Shown here piece after piece: positions 1-8,500 of a stretch of DNA of 64,000 bases. The translations under genes were made by a program, and so were the position numbers. Source of the DNA: Thalassospira profundimaris. Its GTDB lineage: Bacteria; Pseudomonadota; Alphaproteobacteria; Rhodospirillales; Thalassospiraceae. The stretch lies in the NCBI RefSeq assembly GCF_003326795.1, contig NZ_JPWI01000016.1, positions 1 through 64,000 of the forward strand, given 5' to 3'. Positions within the stretch are counted from its first letter, which is position 1. Each line of letters begins with the position of its first letter. The notes under the pieces are model-generated. The model worked only from the letters and a program-made list of their open reading frames with translations. It made no database searches and was not told the origin of the DNA.

Positions 1-311
1 CAAATTGCCGAGGTATATTTGGCAAAGATGACCGGCTCTGGCGGCACTTCCATACCCGATTCTGCGGCGTGGTCGGCATAATTCAGACCGATGCAGATGA
101 ATTTGCCGGTCTGGCCAACACAGGCACCAAGGCGCTGTTCGCCTTCGACCAGCGGCAGACTTTCCGGATCGATTGATTTCAGGTCATCAAGGCGGGTCAG
201 AACGTCGCCTGCGATATCATCGACATGGGCCGAAAGGTCGCGCAGATTGCCGTTGGCATCAACCAAAGCGGGTTTTTCTGCGCCGCGTTCTCCGTAACGT
301 GCGAATTTCAT
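1..311 (-). CDS. Fumarylacetoacetate hydrolase (FAH) family protein, partial (3' end outside window)
   Basis: The first 103 codons are present; the rest lies beyond the left edge. The product starts MKFARYGERG and shows the N-terminal FAH-family pattern, a variable lead-in followed by FICIGLNYADHAAESG and PPEPVIFAKYTSA, which begins the catalytic FAH fold. Known relatives hydrolyse beta-diketo acids; in non-phosphorylating L-fucose and L-rhamnose pathways the last enzyme is such a hydrolase (2,4-diketo-3-deoxy-L-fuconate hydrolase). It lies 30 bases downstream of a KDF-dehydrogenase-like SDR, which makes its substrate, so I infer that role. The family also contains ureidoglycolate lyase-like and homoprotocatechuate enzymes, so context carries the call. 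Confidence 0.8.
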   Translation of the reverse strand, partial: MKFARYGERGAEKPALVDANGNLRDLSAHVDDIAGDVLTRLDDLKSIDPESLPLVEGEQRLGACVGQTGKFICIGLNYADHAAESGMEVPPEPVIFAKYTSAI

Positions 312-341
312 ACTAAATCCTATCCTTCATTCAAAATCTGA

Positions 342-1079
342 TCAGGCGGTCCAGCCACCATCAACAACATGCACAACCCCGGTGGTAAAGCCGCTCTCGT
401 CTGAGGCGAGATACGCAACCAGTGCCGCTATTTCTTCAGGCTTGCCAATACGTCCCATCGGCTGGCGGGCGATAAATGCCTTGAGCGCGCCGTCATAGTC
501 CCCTGTCGCCCGCAAACGTTCATGCAAACTTGGACTGTCAACCGTTCCGGGGGCAATTGCGTTGCAGCGAATGCCCTGGGTCACATGATCATTGGCGATC
601 GCCTTGGTCATGCCAGCAACCGCTGCCTTTGACGCGGAATAGATCAAACGGTTAACCGGGCCGGTCACCGGACCTGCAACCGAAGACATATTGATGATCG
701 AGCCAGCACCTTTTTCCAGCATCCCCGGAAGGACGGCACGGATCATCCGAAATTGCGATTTGACGTTCAAATCAAAGGCAAAATCCCATTCTTCCTCGGT
801 TGCTTCAAGAATGGTCCCATTGTGAACAACACCGGCACAGTTAAACAGAACATCAACCGGACCGATTTCGTTGACCAATGTGGTGATCGCATCCCTGTCT
901 GTGACGTCCAGTTTGCGGGCGTCGATACCATCAATGGCATCGAGTTCGGCGAGGGCTGCGTCATTGACGTCGGTTGCGATGACCCGACCACCTTCTGCAG
1001 CAAGACGTTCGGCGGATGCCCGACCAATGCCCTGCCCGGCAGCTGTTACCAAACAGAGTTTTCCTTCAAGTCTTTTCAT
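342..1079 (-). CDS. SDR oxidoreductase, likely 2-keto-3-deoxy-L-fuconate dehydrogenase
   Basis: A 245-residue classical short-chain dehydrogenase. The cofactor loop is TAAGQGIGRA (residues 12-21), the form seen in the DHRS6/2-keto-3-deoxy-L-fuconate dehydrogenase subgroup rather than the usual TGxxxGIG. NCAG follows at 80-83, and the catalytic triad is S133, Y147 and K151 (YSASK). The C-terminus ends in GVVHVVDGGWTA, also typical of that subgroup. It should oxidise the C4 hydroxyl of a 2-keto-3-deoxy sugar acid with NAD+, giving the diketo acid for the neighbouring FAH hydrolase. It lies ten bases downstream of the UxaA-type gene, in one operon. Exact sugar acid is inferred. Confidence 0.87.
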   Translation of the reverse strand: MKRLEGKLCLVTAAGQGIGRASAERLAAEGGRVIATDVNDAALAELDAIDGIDARKLDVTDRDAITTLVNEIGPVDVLFNCAGVVHNGTILEATEEEWDFAFDLNVKSQFRMIRAVLPGMLEKGAGSIINMSSVAGPVTGPVNRLIYSASKAAVAGMTKAIANDHVTQGIRCNAIAPGTVDSPSLHERLRATGDYDGALKAFIARQPMGRIGKPEEIAALVAYLASDESGFTTGVVHVVDGGWTA

Positions 1080-1088
1080 GTTTCCTCC

Positions 1089-2291
1089 TCAAACCGCAGG
1101 CAGGCACGACGGCCCGATTGGATCGAATGATTTGTAAGTCAGAATGAATTCCCGATGACCAAGGGCCTCGGATTTGGTTTGCGCACCTTTGGCGACATTG
1201 ACGACCAGATCACGGATTTCCTGACCAACCTCGGCAATGGATCGTTTGCCTTCGATGATGTCACCGGCATTCACATCCATGTCGCCTTCAAGGGCGCGAT
1301 AGGTATCAGGGTTCGCACAAATCTTGATGACCGGTGAAATAGCTGATCCGACAACCGATCCGCGCCCGGTAACAAACAGGGTCATATGTGCCCCGCTTGC
1401 GATCATTTCGACGATTTCGGCATTGTCGGAAATATTGGGGAAGCCAAAGCGGACTTCGCCATCGGGAACCACATCCATCAGATAGAGCCCGCCCCTTGGC
1501 GGCACATCACCCGGCTTGATCAGGCCCGAAATCTGGCTGTCGCCGGATTTGACATAGGCACCCAGACTTTTTTCCTCGATTGTGGAAAGACCGCCTGCGG
1601 CATTGCCCGCCGCAAACGAGCCATAGCCAAGCGTTGCATAATAGCGTTCGGCCTTTTGAACAGCTGCGCGCAGCTCTTCGCCCAGTTCCGGCGTCTTGGC
1701 GCGTTCTGCCATGATGTCCTCGCAGCTGATCAGCTCGCCGGTTTCTTCAAAGATGCAAGCAGCCCCCTCGGCGATCAGAAGATCAAACGCCTTGCCAGCA
1801 GCCGGATTTCCGGAAATGCCCGATGTTCCGTCCGAGCCCCCGCAAATCGTACCAATGATCAACTCGTCGACCCCCATTGGGGCACGCTCGACCTTGGCCA
1901 CTTCATCAAGGGCGGACCGCACCCAGGCACGACCGGTTTCAACCGTTTTGGCTGTTCCGCCGGATCGCTGAATCACAAGGGTTTCGACCGGGCGTCCGGT
2001 GCTTGCAACCGTTCCCTTTGCGCGCACCTTGTCAAAGCTTTCGCAACCAAGTGACACAAACAGGACAGCACCAACATTGGGATGGGTGCAAAGCTGTCCC
2101 ATCACACGCGCCGCATATTCATTGGGGAAGCATCCGGGAAATCCGATCAGTTGCACGTCTTCATCGTCAAAACCGGCAACGATCTTTGACGCGACAAAAT
2201 GCGCACACTCTACCAGATAAGCGACAACGACTGTATTGCGGATGCCTTTACGTCCGTCCGAACGCAGATAACCTTGGAATTTTTCTGTCAT
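1089..2291 (-). CDS. UxaA-family dehydratase, large (catalytic) subunit
   Basis: A 400-residue protein matching the C-terminal catalytic part of altronate/galactarate dehydratase (UxaA/GarD) and SuyB-type sulfolactate lyase. Visible landmarks are FQGYLRSDGRKGIRN at the start, the IGTICGGSDGTSGISGNPA segment and the conserved end containing GHREFILTYKSFDPIGPSC. These enzymes dehydrate hydroxy acids and need a divalent metal. The SAF-domain half is a separate gene immediately upstream whose stop overlaps this start by four bases (ATGA), so the two are translationally coupled. The substrate is probably a six-carbon aldonate of the L-fuconate or L-galactonate type, inferred from neighbours. Confidence 0.85.
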   Translation of the reverse strand: MTEKFQGYLRSDGRKGIRNTVVVAYLVECAHFVASKIVAGFDDEDVQLIGFPGCFPNEYAARVMGQLCTHPNVGAVLFVSLGCESFDKVRAKGTVASTGRPVETLVIQRSGGTAKTVETGRAWVRSALDEVAKVERAPMGVDELIIGTICGGSDGTSGISGNPAAGKAFDLLIAEGAACIFEETGELISCEDIMAERAKTPELGEELRAAVQKAERYYATLGYGSFAAGNAAGGLSTIEEKSLGAYVKSGDSQISGLIKPGDVPPRGGLYLMDVVPDGEVRFGFPNISDNAEIVEMIASGAHMTLFVTGRGSVVGSAISPVIKICANPDTYRALEGDMDVNAGDIIEGKRSIAEVGQEIRDLVVNVAKGAQTKSEALGHREFILTYKSFDPIGPSCLPAV

Positions 2292-2602
2292 TTTGACGTC
2301 TCCGGGCTCTGACCATTCGCATCCTGAAGGGCATGGGTCGGCGTATAGGCAGAACGGATATTGTGAATGTGAACATGTGCGCCGGCTGCGATAGCCTCGG
2401 TCGCAATACCAATCGGCATCCCGTATTTCAGAATGCGTTCACCTGCTACGATATCGCGATAGGCGATCTTGTGGGCAAGCGGGATGGTCTGGGTGAGCGT
2501 TGCCGTGCTGCTTGCCAATTTGACCTCTGTCCCGACCGGGGCCGATGCCCGGGCCACAAGCACATTATCATCGGGATGCAGATGCAGGAACGGCCCCGTC
2601 AT
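2288..2602 (-). CDS. UxaA-family dehydratase, small subunit (SAF domain)
   Basis: A 104-residue protein equivalent to the N-terminal SAF domain of UxaA/GarD, as in SuyA and split altronate dehydratases. It contains the beta-rich DNVLVARASAPVGTE start and the HKIAYRDIVAGERILKYG core, then IGIATEAIAAGAHVHIHN, all hallmarks of this domain. It overlaps the large-subunit gene by four bases and overlaps the end of the MaoC-like gene upstream, again by four bases. The two-gene layout is a known variant and not a frameshift: both parts have their own starts and no disrupted sequence lies between them. Confidence 0.84.
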   Translation of the reverse strand: MTGPFLHLHPDDNVLVARASAPVGTEVKLASSTATLTQTIPLAHKIAYRDIVAGERILKYGMPIGIATEAIAAGAHVHIHNIRSAYTPTHALQDANGQSPETSK

Positions 2603-3045
2603 GGCTTCATCTCCACCATATAGATGTGATCAGCCACAAGGGCGGTTTCGCCATTCTGCTTGGTCACGGTCAGACGTTCGGTCACACGCCCGTATCCGGG
2701 ACGTTTTTCCATCACTTCCTTGGCGATAATTTCAACCCGTGATTTGATCGTATCACCGATAAAGACCGGCTTAACAAACCGCATACGATCATAACCATAT
2801 GAAAACGCCACCGGATTGATGATGGTCGCGGTCAAGCCCACACCGATGGTAAAGACCATCGTGCCATGGGCAATTCGCTGACCGAACGGCAAGGTTTTGC
2901 AGAATTCTTCATCAAGGTGATGGGGGAAGAAATCCCCGGAATGACCGGCATGAACCACGAAATCTGTTTCCGTGATCGTGCGGCCAACCGTGTCACGCCC
3001 TTCACCAATTTCGTAATCTTCGTAGTATTTGGTTTGCTCAAGCAT
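2599..3045 (-). CDS. MaoC-like hot-dog dehydratase
   Basis: A 148-residue MaoC/R-hydratase-type protein. After YYEDYEIGEG and the TITETDFVVHAGHSGD region comes PHHLDEEFCKTLPFGQRIAHG, whose D and H correspond to the hydratase catalytic pair, followed by a single hot-dog fold ending VADHIYMVEMKP. I chose the ATG at 3045 because it overlaps the upstream oxidoreductase stop by eight bases and begins right where family similarity starts. MaoC proteins usually hydrate enoyl-CoA thioesters; nothing else here acts on CoA esters, so the role is unclear. Its position inside the sugar-acid operon suggests a dehydration or hydration of a pathway intermediate. Confidence 0.85.
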   Translation of the reverse strand: MLEQTKYYEDYEIGEGRDTVGRTITETDFVVHAGHSGDFFPHHLDEEFCKTLPFGQRIAHGTMVFTIGVGLTATIINPVAFSYGYDRMRFVKPVFIGDTIKSRVEIIAKEVMEKRPGYGRVTERLTVTKQNGETALVADHIYMVEMKP

Positions 3046-4093
3046 CAGGTGCCCCCTTGATCGGATGCATCGGCAGGGCAGAGCTTTCATAGGCTGCCTC
3101 GACCAGTGCCATCGTATGCCACGCGTCTTCGGCCGAACCTTCAAGCGCATCATCAAGCCCGGCTGCAAAGCGCTGCACCTGGGCAAAGCGCCCGTGGAAG
3201 GCTTCGATGAACCAGTTGCCGGCCAGATCAATCTGACGCCATTCGCCGTCAGTGTTCAGCCACAACTCGTCAGGTTCGCCTTTGGGGTAATCAAGGTTGA
3301 CGCCCATTTTCATATAGGCTGCCCCCTTGGTGCCGCAGATCCGGAATTCGCAGGCTTGGAATTTGCGACCAAAGGCATGATTGTGATTGATCGACAGGTT
3401 GCAGCGAACGTCGCTTCCGTAATCAAGCATGATCGCACTGCGGGTATTGGAAACCGTTGATGACGGATGCCCAATGGTGCGCGCATGAACGCCTGCCGGG
3501 TTGCCCAGCAAGTCACGGACGAAATCCAGATAATGGATCGAATGCAGCAGTATCTCGACACGTGGCAAATCGGCAAGAAACGCCCAAAGATGCCACGGCG
3601 TATCAAGTGCCAGCCAGGCATCAAAATCAACGATATCGCCAAGCAGGCCCTTGGCTATAGCATCCTTGATCGCAAGCGAGTTCGGCGCAAAGCGAAGCTG
3701 GAAATTAACCGCGGCCTTGATGTTCTTGCGCCGCAAGACCGAGATAATCCTATCCGCCTCGCCCAGATCAGAACCAAGCGGCTTCTGGATCACTGCAATC
3801 GCGCCATCGGGCAATGCTTCGAGCAATTCCGGAATGGCCGCGGGCGGTACGGCAAGGTCAAAGACAACACCGTCCTGACTGGCTGCCTGATCAAGCGTTT
3901 CAAAGGCAATACTCCCCCACTCGCTTGCAACTTTCTGGGCCTTGGCCAGATCGGGATCAAAAATCCCGGCAACCGGAACCTTTAAATCACGATAGGCCGG
4001 AAGATGGGCATCAGTCACGATGGACCCTGATCCAAAGATCACAACCGGTGTAACCTTCTCAGGCATCTCAACGGTTTGGTTTAAATCAGTCAT
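3038..4093 (-). CDS. Gfo/Idh/MocA-family NAD(P)-dependent oxidoreductase
   Basis: A 351-residue two-domain oxidoreductase. The Rossmann motif VVIFGSGSIVTDAHLPAY lies near residue 17, and the family EKP-like motif reads IQKPLGSDLGEAD. The C-terminal alpha/beta domain follows (LLHSIHYLDFVRDLLG). The start at 4093 has an AGG ribosome site and overlaps the mutarotase stop by eight bases; a longer frame upstream lacks family similarity. Members oxidise sugars or reduce sugar derivatives. In this operon it is the only obvious candidate for the sugar 1-dehydrogenase step (L-fucose to lactone), an inference from pathway completeness. Confidence 0.82.
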   Translation of the reverse strand: MTDLNQTVEMPEKVTPVVIFGSGSIVTDAHLPAYRDLKVPVAGIFDPDLAKAQKVASEWGSIAFETLDQAASQDGVVFDLAVPPAAIPELLEALPDGAIAVIQKPLGSDLGEADRIISVLRRKNIKAAVNFQLRFAPNSLAIKDAIAKGLLGDIVDFDAWLALDTPWHLWAFLADLPRVEILLHSIHYLDFVRDLLGNPAGVHARTIGHPSSTVSNTRSAIMLDYGSDVRCNLSINHNHAFGRKFQACEFRICGTKGAAYMKMGVNLDYPKGEPDELWLNTDGEWRQIDLAGNWFIEAFHGRFAQVQRFAAGLDDALEGSAEDAWHTMALVEAAYESSALPMHPIKGAPDA

Positions 4094-4415
4094 GATGGAA
4101 TACCTCCGGCATTTCTGCCCACCATTCGCCTTCAGCCCGACTATCAAGCGGGCGCTGAAGCGGCATGCACTTGGACCACCAGCGCTGGGTTTCCGGGTCG
4201 GCGGCCATCTTCGCCATGTCGGCTTCGAAATCGGTGCCGACATATTCGAAATAGGCAAACAGCAGGTTTTCCGGTTCCTTTAGGAAAATCGAATAATTGC
4301 GGATATTGCAGTCGGTTATCTTGGCAAGCACGCCGGGCCATGCATCCGCATGCAGCCGTTTATATTCGGCGATGGCGTCAGCCCCGATACCGATCAATTG
4401 TCCATGACGGGTCAT
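4086..4415 (-). CDS. L-rhamnose/L-fucose mutarotase (RhaM/DUF718 family)
   Basis: A 109-residue RhaM-type mutarotase that interconverts alpha and beta pyranose anomers of a 6-deoxy sugar. Recognisable parts are YKRLHADAWPGVLAKI, the NYSIFL strand, LLFAYFEYVG and the terminal WWSKCMPLQRPLD block. Full family length. It overlaps the enolase-superfamily gene upstream by ATGA and the oxidoreductase downstream by eight bases, so it is deep in the operon. Members act on L-rhamnose or L-fucose; which one cannot be read from sequence. Its presence fixes a free reducing sugar, not just a sugar acid, as the likely operon substrate. Confidence 0.88.
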   Translation of the reverse strand: MTRHGQLIGIGADAIAEYKRLHADAWPGVLAKITDCNIRNYSIFLKEPENLLFAYFEYVGTDFEADMAKMAADPETQRWWSKCMPLQRPLDSRAEGEWWAEMPEVFHHD

Positions 4416-5530
4416 TGATGTGCCTCCTTGATATCAAATGCGCTTCCTGTAACGGTCAGTGCGGCAAGTTTGTCGTAATCCCATTCGATCCCCAAGCCCG
4501 GCGTCATCGGCGCAAGGGCATTGCCGCCATCGCGTGCCATCGGGGCTGCTATGTCTTCAAGCTGGGGAATGTATTCAAGCCAGGGGGCATTGGGCACTGC
4601 GCAGACCAGGCTTACATGCAGTTCCATCAGGAAATGCGGGCAGATCGCGATGTTATGGGCCTCGGCCATGTGCGCAACCTTAAGCCATGGGGTAATCCCG
4701 CCAATCCGGGCGACATCGGCCTGCACGATTTCACAGGCATCCTGAGCGATGTAATCGGCAAACTGACCGGGGCTATACATACTTTCACCGACGGCAACCG
4801 GTACACGTGACTGGGATTGGAGCCGGGCGTGACCGGCAATGTCATCGGCTGGAAGCGGTTCTTCGAACCATGCAATATTAAGGCGTTCAAGCATCGGCAA
4901 GCGACGCTTGGCCTCACCCGATGTCATTGACTGGTTGGCATCGGTCATGATTTCATAATCGTCACCAAGCACTTTGCGCACGGCTTCCAGACGCTCACAA
5001 TCCTGAGCGACTGTCGGCTTGCCGATTTTTACCTTGGAACCAAGGAAACCGGCCTCTTTTGACGCAACCGCATCTTCGACCAGCGCATCGGGTGACAGAT
5101 GAAGCCACCCGCCTTCCGTCGTATACATCGGTACCGATGATTTTGCCCCACCAGCAAGGATATGAAGTGGCAAACCGGTCTTGTGCCCGCGCATATCCCA
5201 AAGGGCCGTATCAATTGCCGCAAGGGCAAGCGACATGATTGGCCCAACCGCCGTTGCGTGCGAACAGAACAACAGATCCCGCCAGACGGCTTCGATCCGG
5301 TCGGCATCCTGTTCCATTAGACGCGGCAGAAGTGTCTCTTTCAAAAGCGACAGGATCGCTGGTCCGCCATCACCGATGGTGTAGCTATATCCCATGCCCT
5401 TGGCACCATCCACATCACGCAAAACGACAAAAATCGTTTCCTGTGAATTGAATGACTGGATCGCATCCGTGCGCACGACCTTGGGTTCAAGATCGACCAT
5501 AAAGGCATTAGCAGATGTAATGCGTGCCAT
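4412..5530 (-). CDS. Mandelate racemase-subgroup enolase-superfamily protein, probable sugar-acid dehydratase
   Basis: A 372-residue enolase-superfamily enzyme. Acid/base lysines are a KxK pair at K166 and K168; metal ligands are D197 (TDAN), E223 (FEEP) and E249 (VGES); the His-Asp dyad is D272 and H299 (CPHF). This is the complete mandelate-racemase-subgroup active site, typical of aldonate dehydratases. It is shorter than characterised L-fuconate dehydratases (about 440) and its end, PGLGIEWDYDKL, also resembles 3,6-anhydro-L-galactonate cycloisomerase, so the exact substrate is open. The ATG at 5530 has GAGG six bases upstream; a GTG lies one codon earlier. Fuconate dehydratase is my preferred reading. 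Confidence 0.83.
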   Translation of the reverse strand: MARITSANAFMVDLEPKVVRTDAIQSFNSQETIFVVLRDVDGAKGMGYSYTIGDGGPAILSLLKETLLPRLMEQDADRIEAVWRDLLFCSHATAVGPIMSLALAAIDTALWDMRGHKTGLPLHILAGGAKSSVPMYTTEGGWLHLSPDALVEDAVASKEAGFLGSKVKIGKPTVAQDCERLEAVRKVLGDDYEIMTDANQSMTSGEAKRRLPMLERLNIAWFEEPLPADDIAGHARLQSQSRVPVAVGESMYSPGQFADYIAQDACEIVQADVARIGGITPWLKVAHMAEAHNIAICPHFLMELHVSLVCAVPNAPWLEYIPQLEDIAAPMARDGGNALAPMTPGLGIEWDYDKLAALTVTGSAFDIKEAHQ

Positions 5531-5538
5531 CACTTACC

Positions 5539-6624
5539 TCATTTCCGAAGCGTGGCGCCGGTCTCGGCGTCAAACAGGTGGCACTTGTCGAGCATGATCT
5601 GGAATGTCATGCGCTCACCGCTTTGAACCGGACGCGGGTTCAGCATTTTTGCCTGTACCTCGGTCCCGGCAAGGGTCGCAAATAGCAGGGTTTCGGTCCC
5701 GAGCGGCTCGGTCAGATCAACAGCCATTTCAACTTCGGCCATATGTTCACCGCGTGGCAAGGCGTGACCGACCGGCATGATATTGTCTGCGCGGACCCCG
5801 AACGTCACGGCCTGGCCATCCGCGATCTCATAACCGGGCGGCACCGGCAGCAGAGTTCCATCCTCAAACTCGATGGAACTGCCTTTTACCGTACCGCTCA
5901 AAAGGTTCATCGGCGGCGAGCCAATGAAAGTCCCGACAAAGGTATTTACAGGATTTTCAAAGACATCAAGCGGGGTGCCGACCTGTTCGATATGGCCATC
6001 GCGCATGATCACTATCCGGTCTGCAAGCGTCATGGCTTCGATCTGATCATGGGTGACATAGATGATTGTTGATTTCAGTTTCTGATGAAGTTTTTTGATC
6101 TCGACGCGCATCTGGGTACGCAGTTTGGCATCAAGGTTTGAAAGCGGTTCATCAAACAGGAAGACTTCCGGGTGACGCACAATCGCACGTCCCATGGCAA
6201 CACGTTGGCGCTGACCACCGGACAAGGCACCCGGCTTGCGATCCATCAGCGGCGTCAATGACAGAATTTCGGCCGCTTCATCAACGGCCTTGTCAATGTC
6301 GGCCTGCGACTGTTTGGCGATCTTAAGCGAGAAACCAAGGTTTTCACGCACGGTCATATGCGGATAAAGCGCGTAGTTCTGGAACACCATCGAGATGTTC
6401 CGTTCACGCGGCGGCAGATCGTTTACGACACGTCCGCCGATTTTTACTTGACCGCCAGAAATGCCTTCAAGACCGGCGACCATGCGAAGCGTTGTCGATT
6501 TGCCGCAGCCCGAAGGACCGACCAGAACAACAAACTCGCCATCTGCGATATCGAGATTGATGGAATGAACAACTTCAAGCGGGCCGTATTTCTTGACGAC
6601 ATCGCGAAGGTGGACCTGAGCCAT
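5539..6624 (-). CDS. ABC transporter ATP-binding protein, UgpC/MsmK type (sugar importer)
   Basis: A 361-residue CUT1-family ATPase. Walker [10 protein letters not shown] is at 36-44, the signature LSGGQ at 134-138, Walker B VFLFDEP at 154-160, and the switch histidine follows in YVTHDQIEAM. Beyond about residue 235 there is the OB-fold regulatory domain common to MalK/UgpC. It powers the importer formed by the two permeases and binding protein upstream, with only short gaps, and is followed nine bases later by the dehydratase gene, so transport and catabolism share one transcript. Such ATPases can be shared among importers; two more paralogues lie at 46.6 and 55.7 kb. Confidence 0.9.
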   Translation of the reverse strand: MAQVHLRDVVKKYGPLEVVHSINLDIADGEFVVLVGPSGCGKSTTLRMVAGLEGISGGQVKIGGRVVNDLPPRERNISMVFQNYALYPHMTVRENLGFSLKIAKQSQADIDKAVDEAAEILSLTPLMDRKPGALSGGQRQRVAMGRAIVRHPEVFLFDEPLSNLDAKLRTQMRVEIKKLHQKLKSTIIYVTHDQIEAMTLADRIVIMRDGHIEQVGTPLDVFENPVNTFVGTFIGSPPMNLLSGTVKGSSIEFEDGTLLPVPPGYEIADGQAVTFGVRADNIMPVGHALPRGEHMAEVEMAVDLTEPLGTETLLFATLAGTEVQAKMLNPRPVQSGERMTFQIMLDKCHLFDAETGATLRK

Positions 6625-6628
6625 TTTA

Positions 6629-7495
6629 TTATCCTTTCACGCCGCCAAAGGTAAGGCCGGCAATGAGATGTTTCTGCACGAGGAATGTCAGGATCAGTGC
6701 GGGGATAATCATCAACACCGCAAGCGCACACATCCCCCCCCAGTTCAGGGTAAATTCAGAGGTAAAATCGAGAAGACCGACAGGCATCGTCTTTGACGTC
6801 GTCGAACGGGTCAGCTGGGACGCCAGCGCGTATTCGTTCCAAGATGTCAGGAAGGCAAAGATACCCGCCGACGCAATGCCAGCACGTGCAACCGGGAATT
6901 CGACACGCCAGAATGCCTGCCAGCGGGTGCAACCATCTATCTCGGCAGCCTCGGCAAGTTCTGGCGGCACCTGACGGAAGAACCCGTCAATGAGCCAGAT
7001 CGTAAACGGCACATTCAGCGCGACATAGGCCAGGATCAAACCGAAATGGGTGTCGATGATGCCAATTCGTGCAAACAGGATAAACAGCGGCAAGGACAGG
7101 GCAACGCCAGGCACTGCACGCGTCACCATCAAGCCAACAAACATGCCGCCCTTGAAGTTGAACTTATAACGTGCAAAGGCGTAACCACCCGCCATCCCGA
7201 TCAGAAGCGCAATGACTGTCGAGGTCACTGAAATAACAAGCGAGTTGGCGAAATAGGTCAGAACCGGAACACCGCCCTCACCGATACCGCTGAACATGGC
7301 GCGGTAATGATCAAGATTAAGGTCGTTGGGGATCCAGACCGGCGGTTTGGCCATGATTTCCACTGTCGGGCGGAAAGAGTTCAGAACAATCCACAAGCCC
7401 GGCACACACAGCACCATCATGGCCGTGAAAAGCCCGAAGAAATGCAGTCCTTTAAGGGTATGGCGGCGGACGCGATGATTAAGATTACTCGCCAT
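6629..7495 (-). CDS. Sugar ABC transporter permease, MalG-like
   Basis: A 288-residue CUT1 permease with six predicted membrane helices; the first spans roughly residues 18-40 (FGLFTAMMVLCVPGLWIVL). The cytoplasmic coupling helix carries the EAA motif ELAEAAEIDGCTRWQAF, the contact point for the ATPase. The stop is four bases before the ATPase start and its own start lies three bases after the MalF-like stop, so all three are tightly coupled. Substrate preference cannot be told from the permease; the operon points to L-fucose or a related deoxysugar. Confidence 0.89.
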   Translation of the reverse strand: MASNLNHRVRRHTLKGLHFFGLFTAMMVLCVPGLWIVLNSFRPTVEIMAKPPVWIPNDLNLDHYRAMFSGIGEGGVPVLTYFANSLVISVTSTVIALLIGMAGGYAFARYKFNFKGGMFVGLMVTRAVPGVALSLPLFILFARIGIIDTHFGLILAYVALNVPFTIWLIDGFFRQVPPELAEAAEIDGCTRWQAFWRVEFPVARAGIASAGIFAFLTSWNEYALASQLTRSTTSKTMPVGLLDFTSEFTLNWGGMCALAVLMIIPALILTFLVQKHLIAGLTFGGVKG

Positions 7496-7498
7496 GAC

Positions 7499-8395
7499 TT
7501 ACGCCCCCATCCCGAGTTCTTTGCGCGATTGCGTCAGTTTCTTGAAGAAATAGATGGTGAAGAAAATCGCCAGGAAGATCGAGATATAGCCCATGGCATT
7601 GGCATACCCCATTCGGGCATCGACATAGCCGGTTCGACCAATCAGGGTCCAAAGCAATTCGGTACGACGCGCCGGGCCACCATTGGTCATGATCTGCACG
7701 ATGTCATAGGCACGTGCGACATCAAGTGAACGGATCGCCATCGCGATATAGATAAAGGGCATCAGGAACGGCAGGGTCACATATCGGAACGACTGCCATG
7801 CGGTGCAACCATCTACCTTTGCCGCTTCGAGCGGATCACGCGGGATTGCATAAAGACCGGCAAGAATAAGAATTCCAAAGACCGAAGTCGCCGTCCAGAT
7901 TTCGGCAAAGATGATAGAGAACATCGCAAGATGCCCGTCCACCAGCCAGGGGATCGCCTGATCTGTGATACCAAGCGACTGAAGCGCGTTATTCACCAGA
8001 CCAACATTGTCATTAAAGATGAACTTGAACTGGAAGCCGACAAGGATTGGCGAAAACATCATCGGAAACATCATCATGGTGCGCAAAAGACGTTGTCCCT
8101 GTGTCACCTTGGACACCATCAAGGCCAGTCCCAGACCAAACAGCATCTCAAGATTAAGCGCCACCGTCAGCAACAGAACTGTCCGACCGAAAGCCGCCCA
8201 GAACTTCACATCCGTCAGTGCCTTTTCATAGTTGAAAAAGCCCACCCAGTTAAAAATGCTGTCAGGTCGTGTCAGCCGATACGAGGTGAAACTCGAATAT
8301 AGTGACAGTACGAGCGGAATCAGCACGACGGCCGATAGAATAATGATGGCTGGCAACAAAAGAACCAACCACGGGGGAAGTTTCAAGCGATTCAT
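7499..8395 (-). CDS. Sugar ABC transporter permease, MalF-like
   Basis: A 298-residue CUT1 permease. An N-terminal helix (WLVLLLPAIIILSAVVLIPL) leads into a periplasmic loop and five more helices. The EAA loop reads DPLEAAKVDGCTAWQSF. It pairs with the MalG-like subunit directly downstream. A 12-bp perfect hairpin separates it from the binding-protein gene. Length and topology are ordinary for the family. Confidence 0.89.
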   Translation of the reverse strand: MNRLKLPPWLVLLLPAIIILSAVVLIPLVLSLYSSFTSYRLTRPDSIFNWVGFFNYEKALTDVKFWAAFGRTVLLLTVALNLEMLFGLGLALMVSKVTQGQRLLRTMMMFPMMFSPILVGFQFKFIFNDNVGLVNNALQSLGITDQAIPWLVDGHLAMFSIIFAEIWTATSVFGILILAGLYAIPRDPLEAAKVDGCTAWQSFRYVTLPFLMPFIYIAMAIRSLDVARAYDIVQIMTNGGPARRTELLWTLIGRTGYVDARMGYANAMGYISIFLAIFFTIYFFKKLTQSRKELGMGA

Positions 8396-8455
8396 CGGGA
8401 TGTCCCATTAATCGGCACAGGTCTTTGCCCATGCATTTGGGTCAGGGAATGGTCA

Positions 8456-8489
8456 GGCGGCGCAGTTACCAATTGCGAACTGCGCCGCC
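8456..8489 (-). promoter_or_regulatory. Intercistronic hairpin after the sugar-binding-protein gene
   Basis: A perfect 12-bp GC-rich stem (GGCGGCGCAGTT with its complement) and a 10-base loop, 11 bases past the binding-protein stop. It has no U-run, so it is more likely a 3' mRNA-stabilising or partial-termination structure than a full terminator. The same arrangement recurs after each binding-protein gene in the window. Confidence 0.75.
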
Positions 8490-8500
8490 ATATATCTGTC

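Noticed and set aside
1089-2602. UxaA split read as a frameshifted single gene.
   Set aside because: Both cistrons have clean ends and an ATGA overlap, and split UxaA/SuyAB forms are well known.
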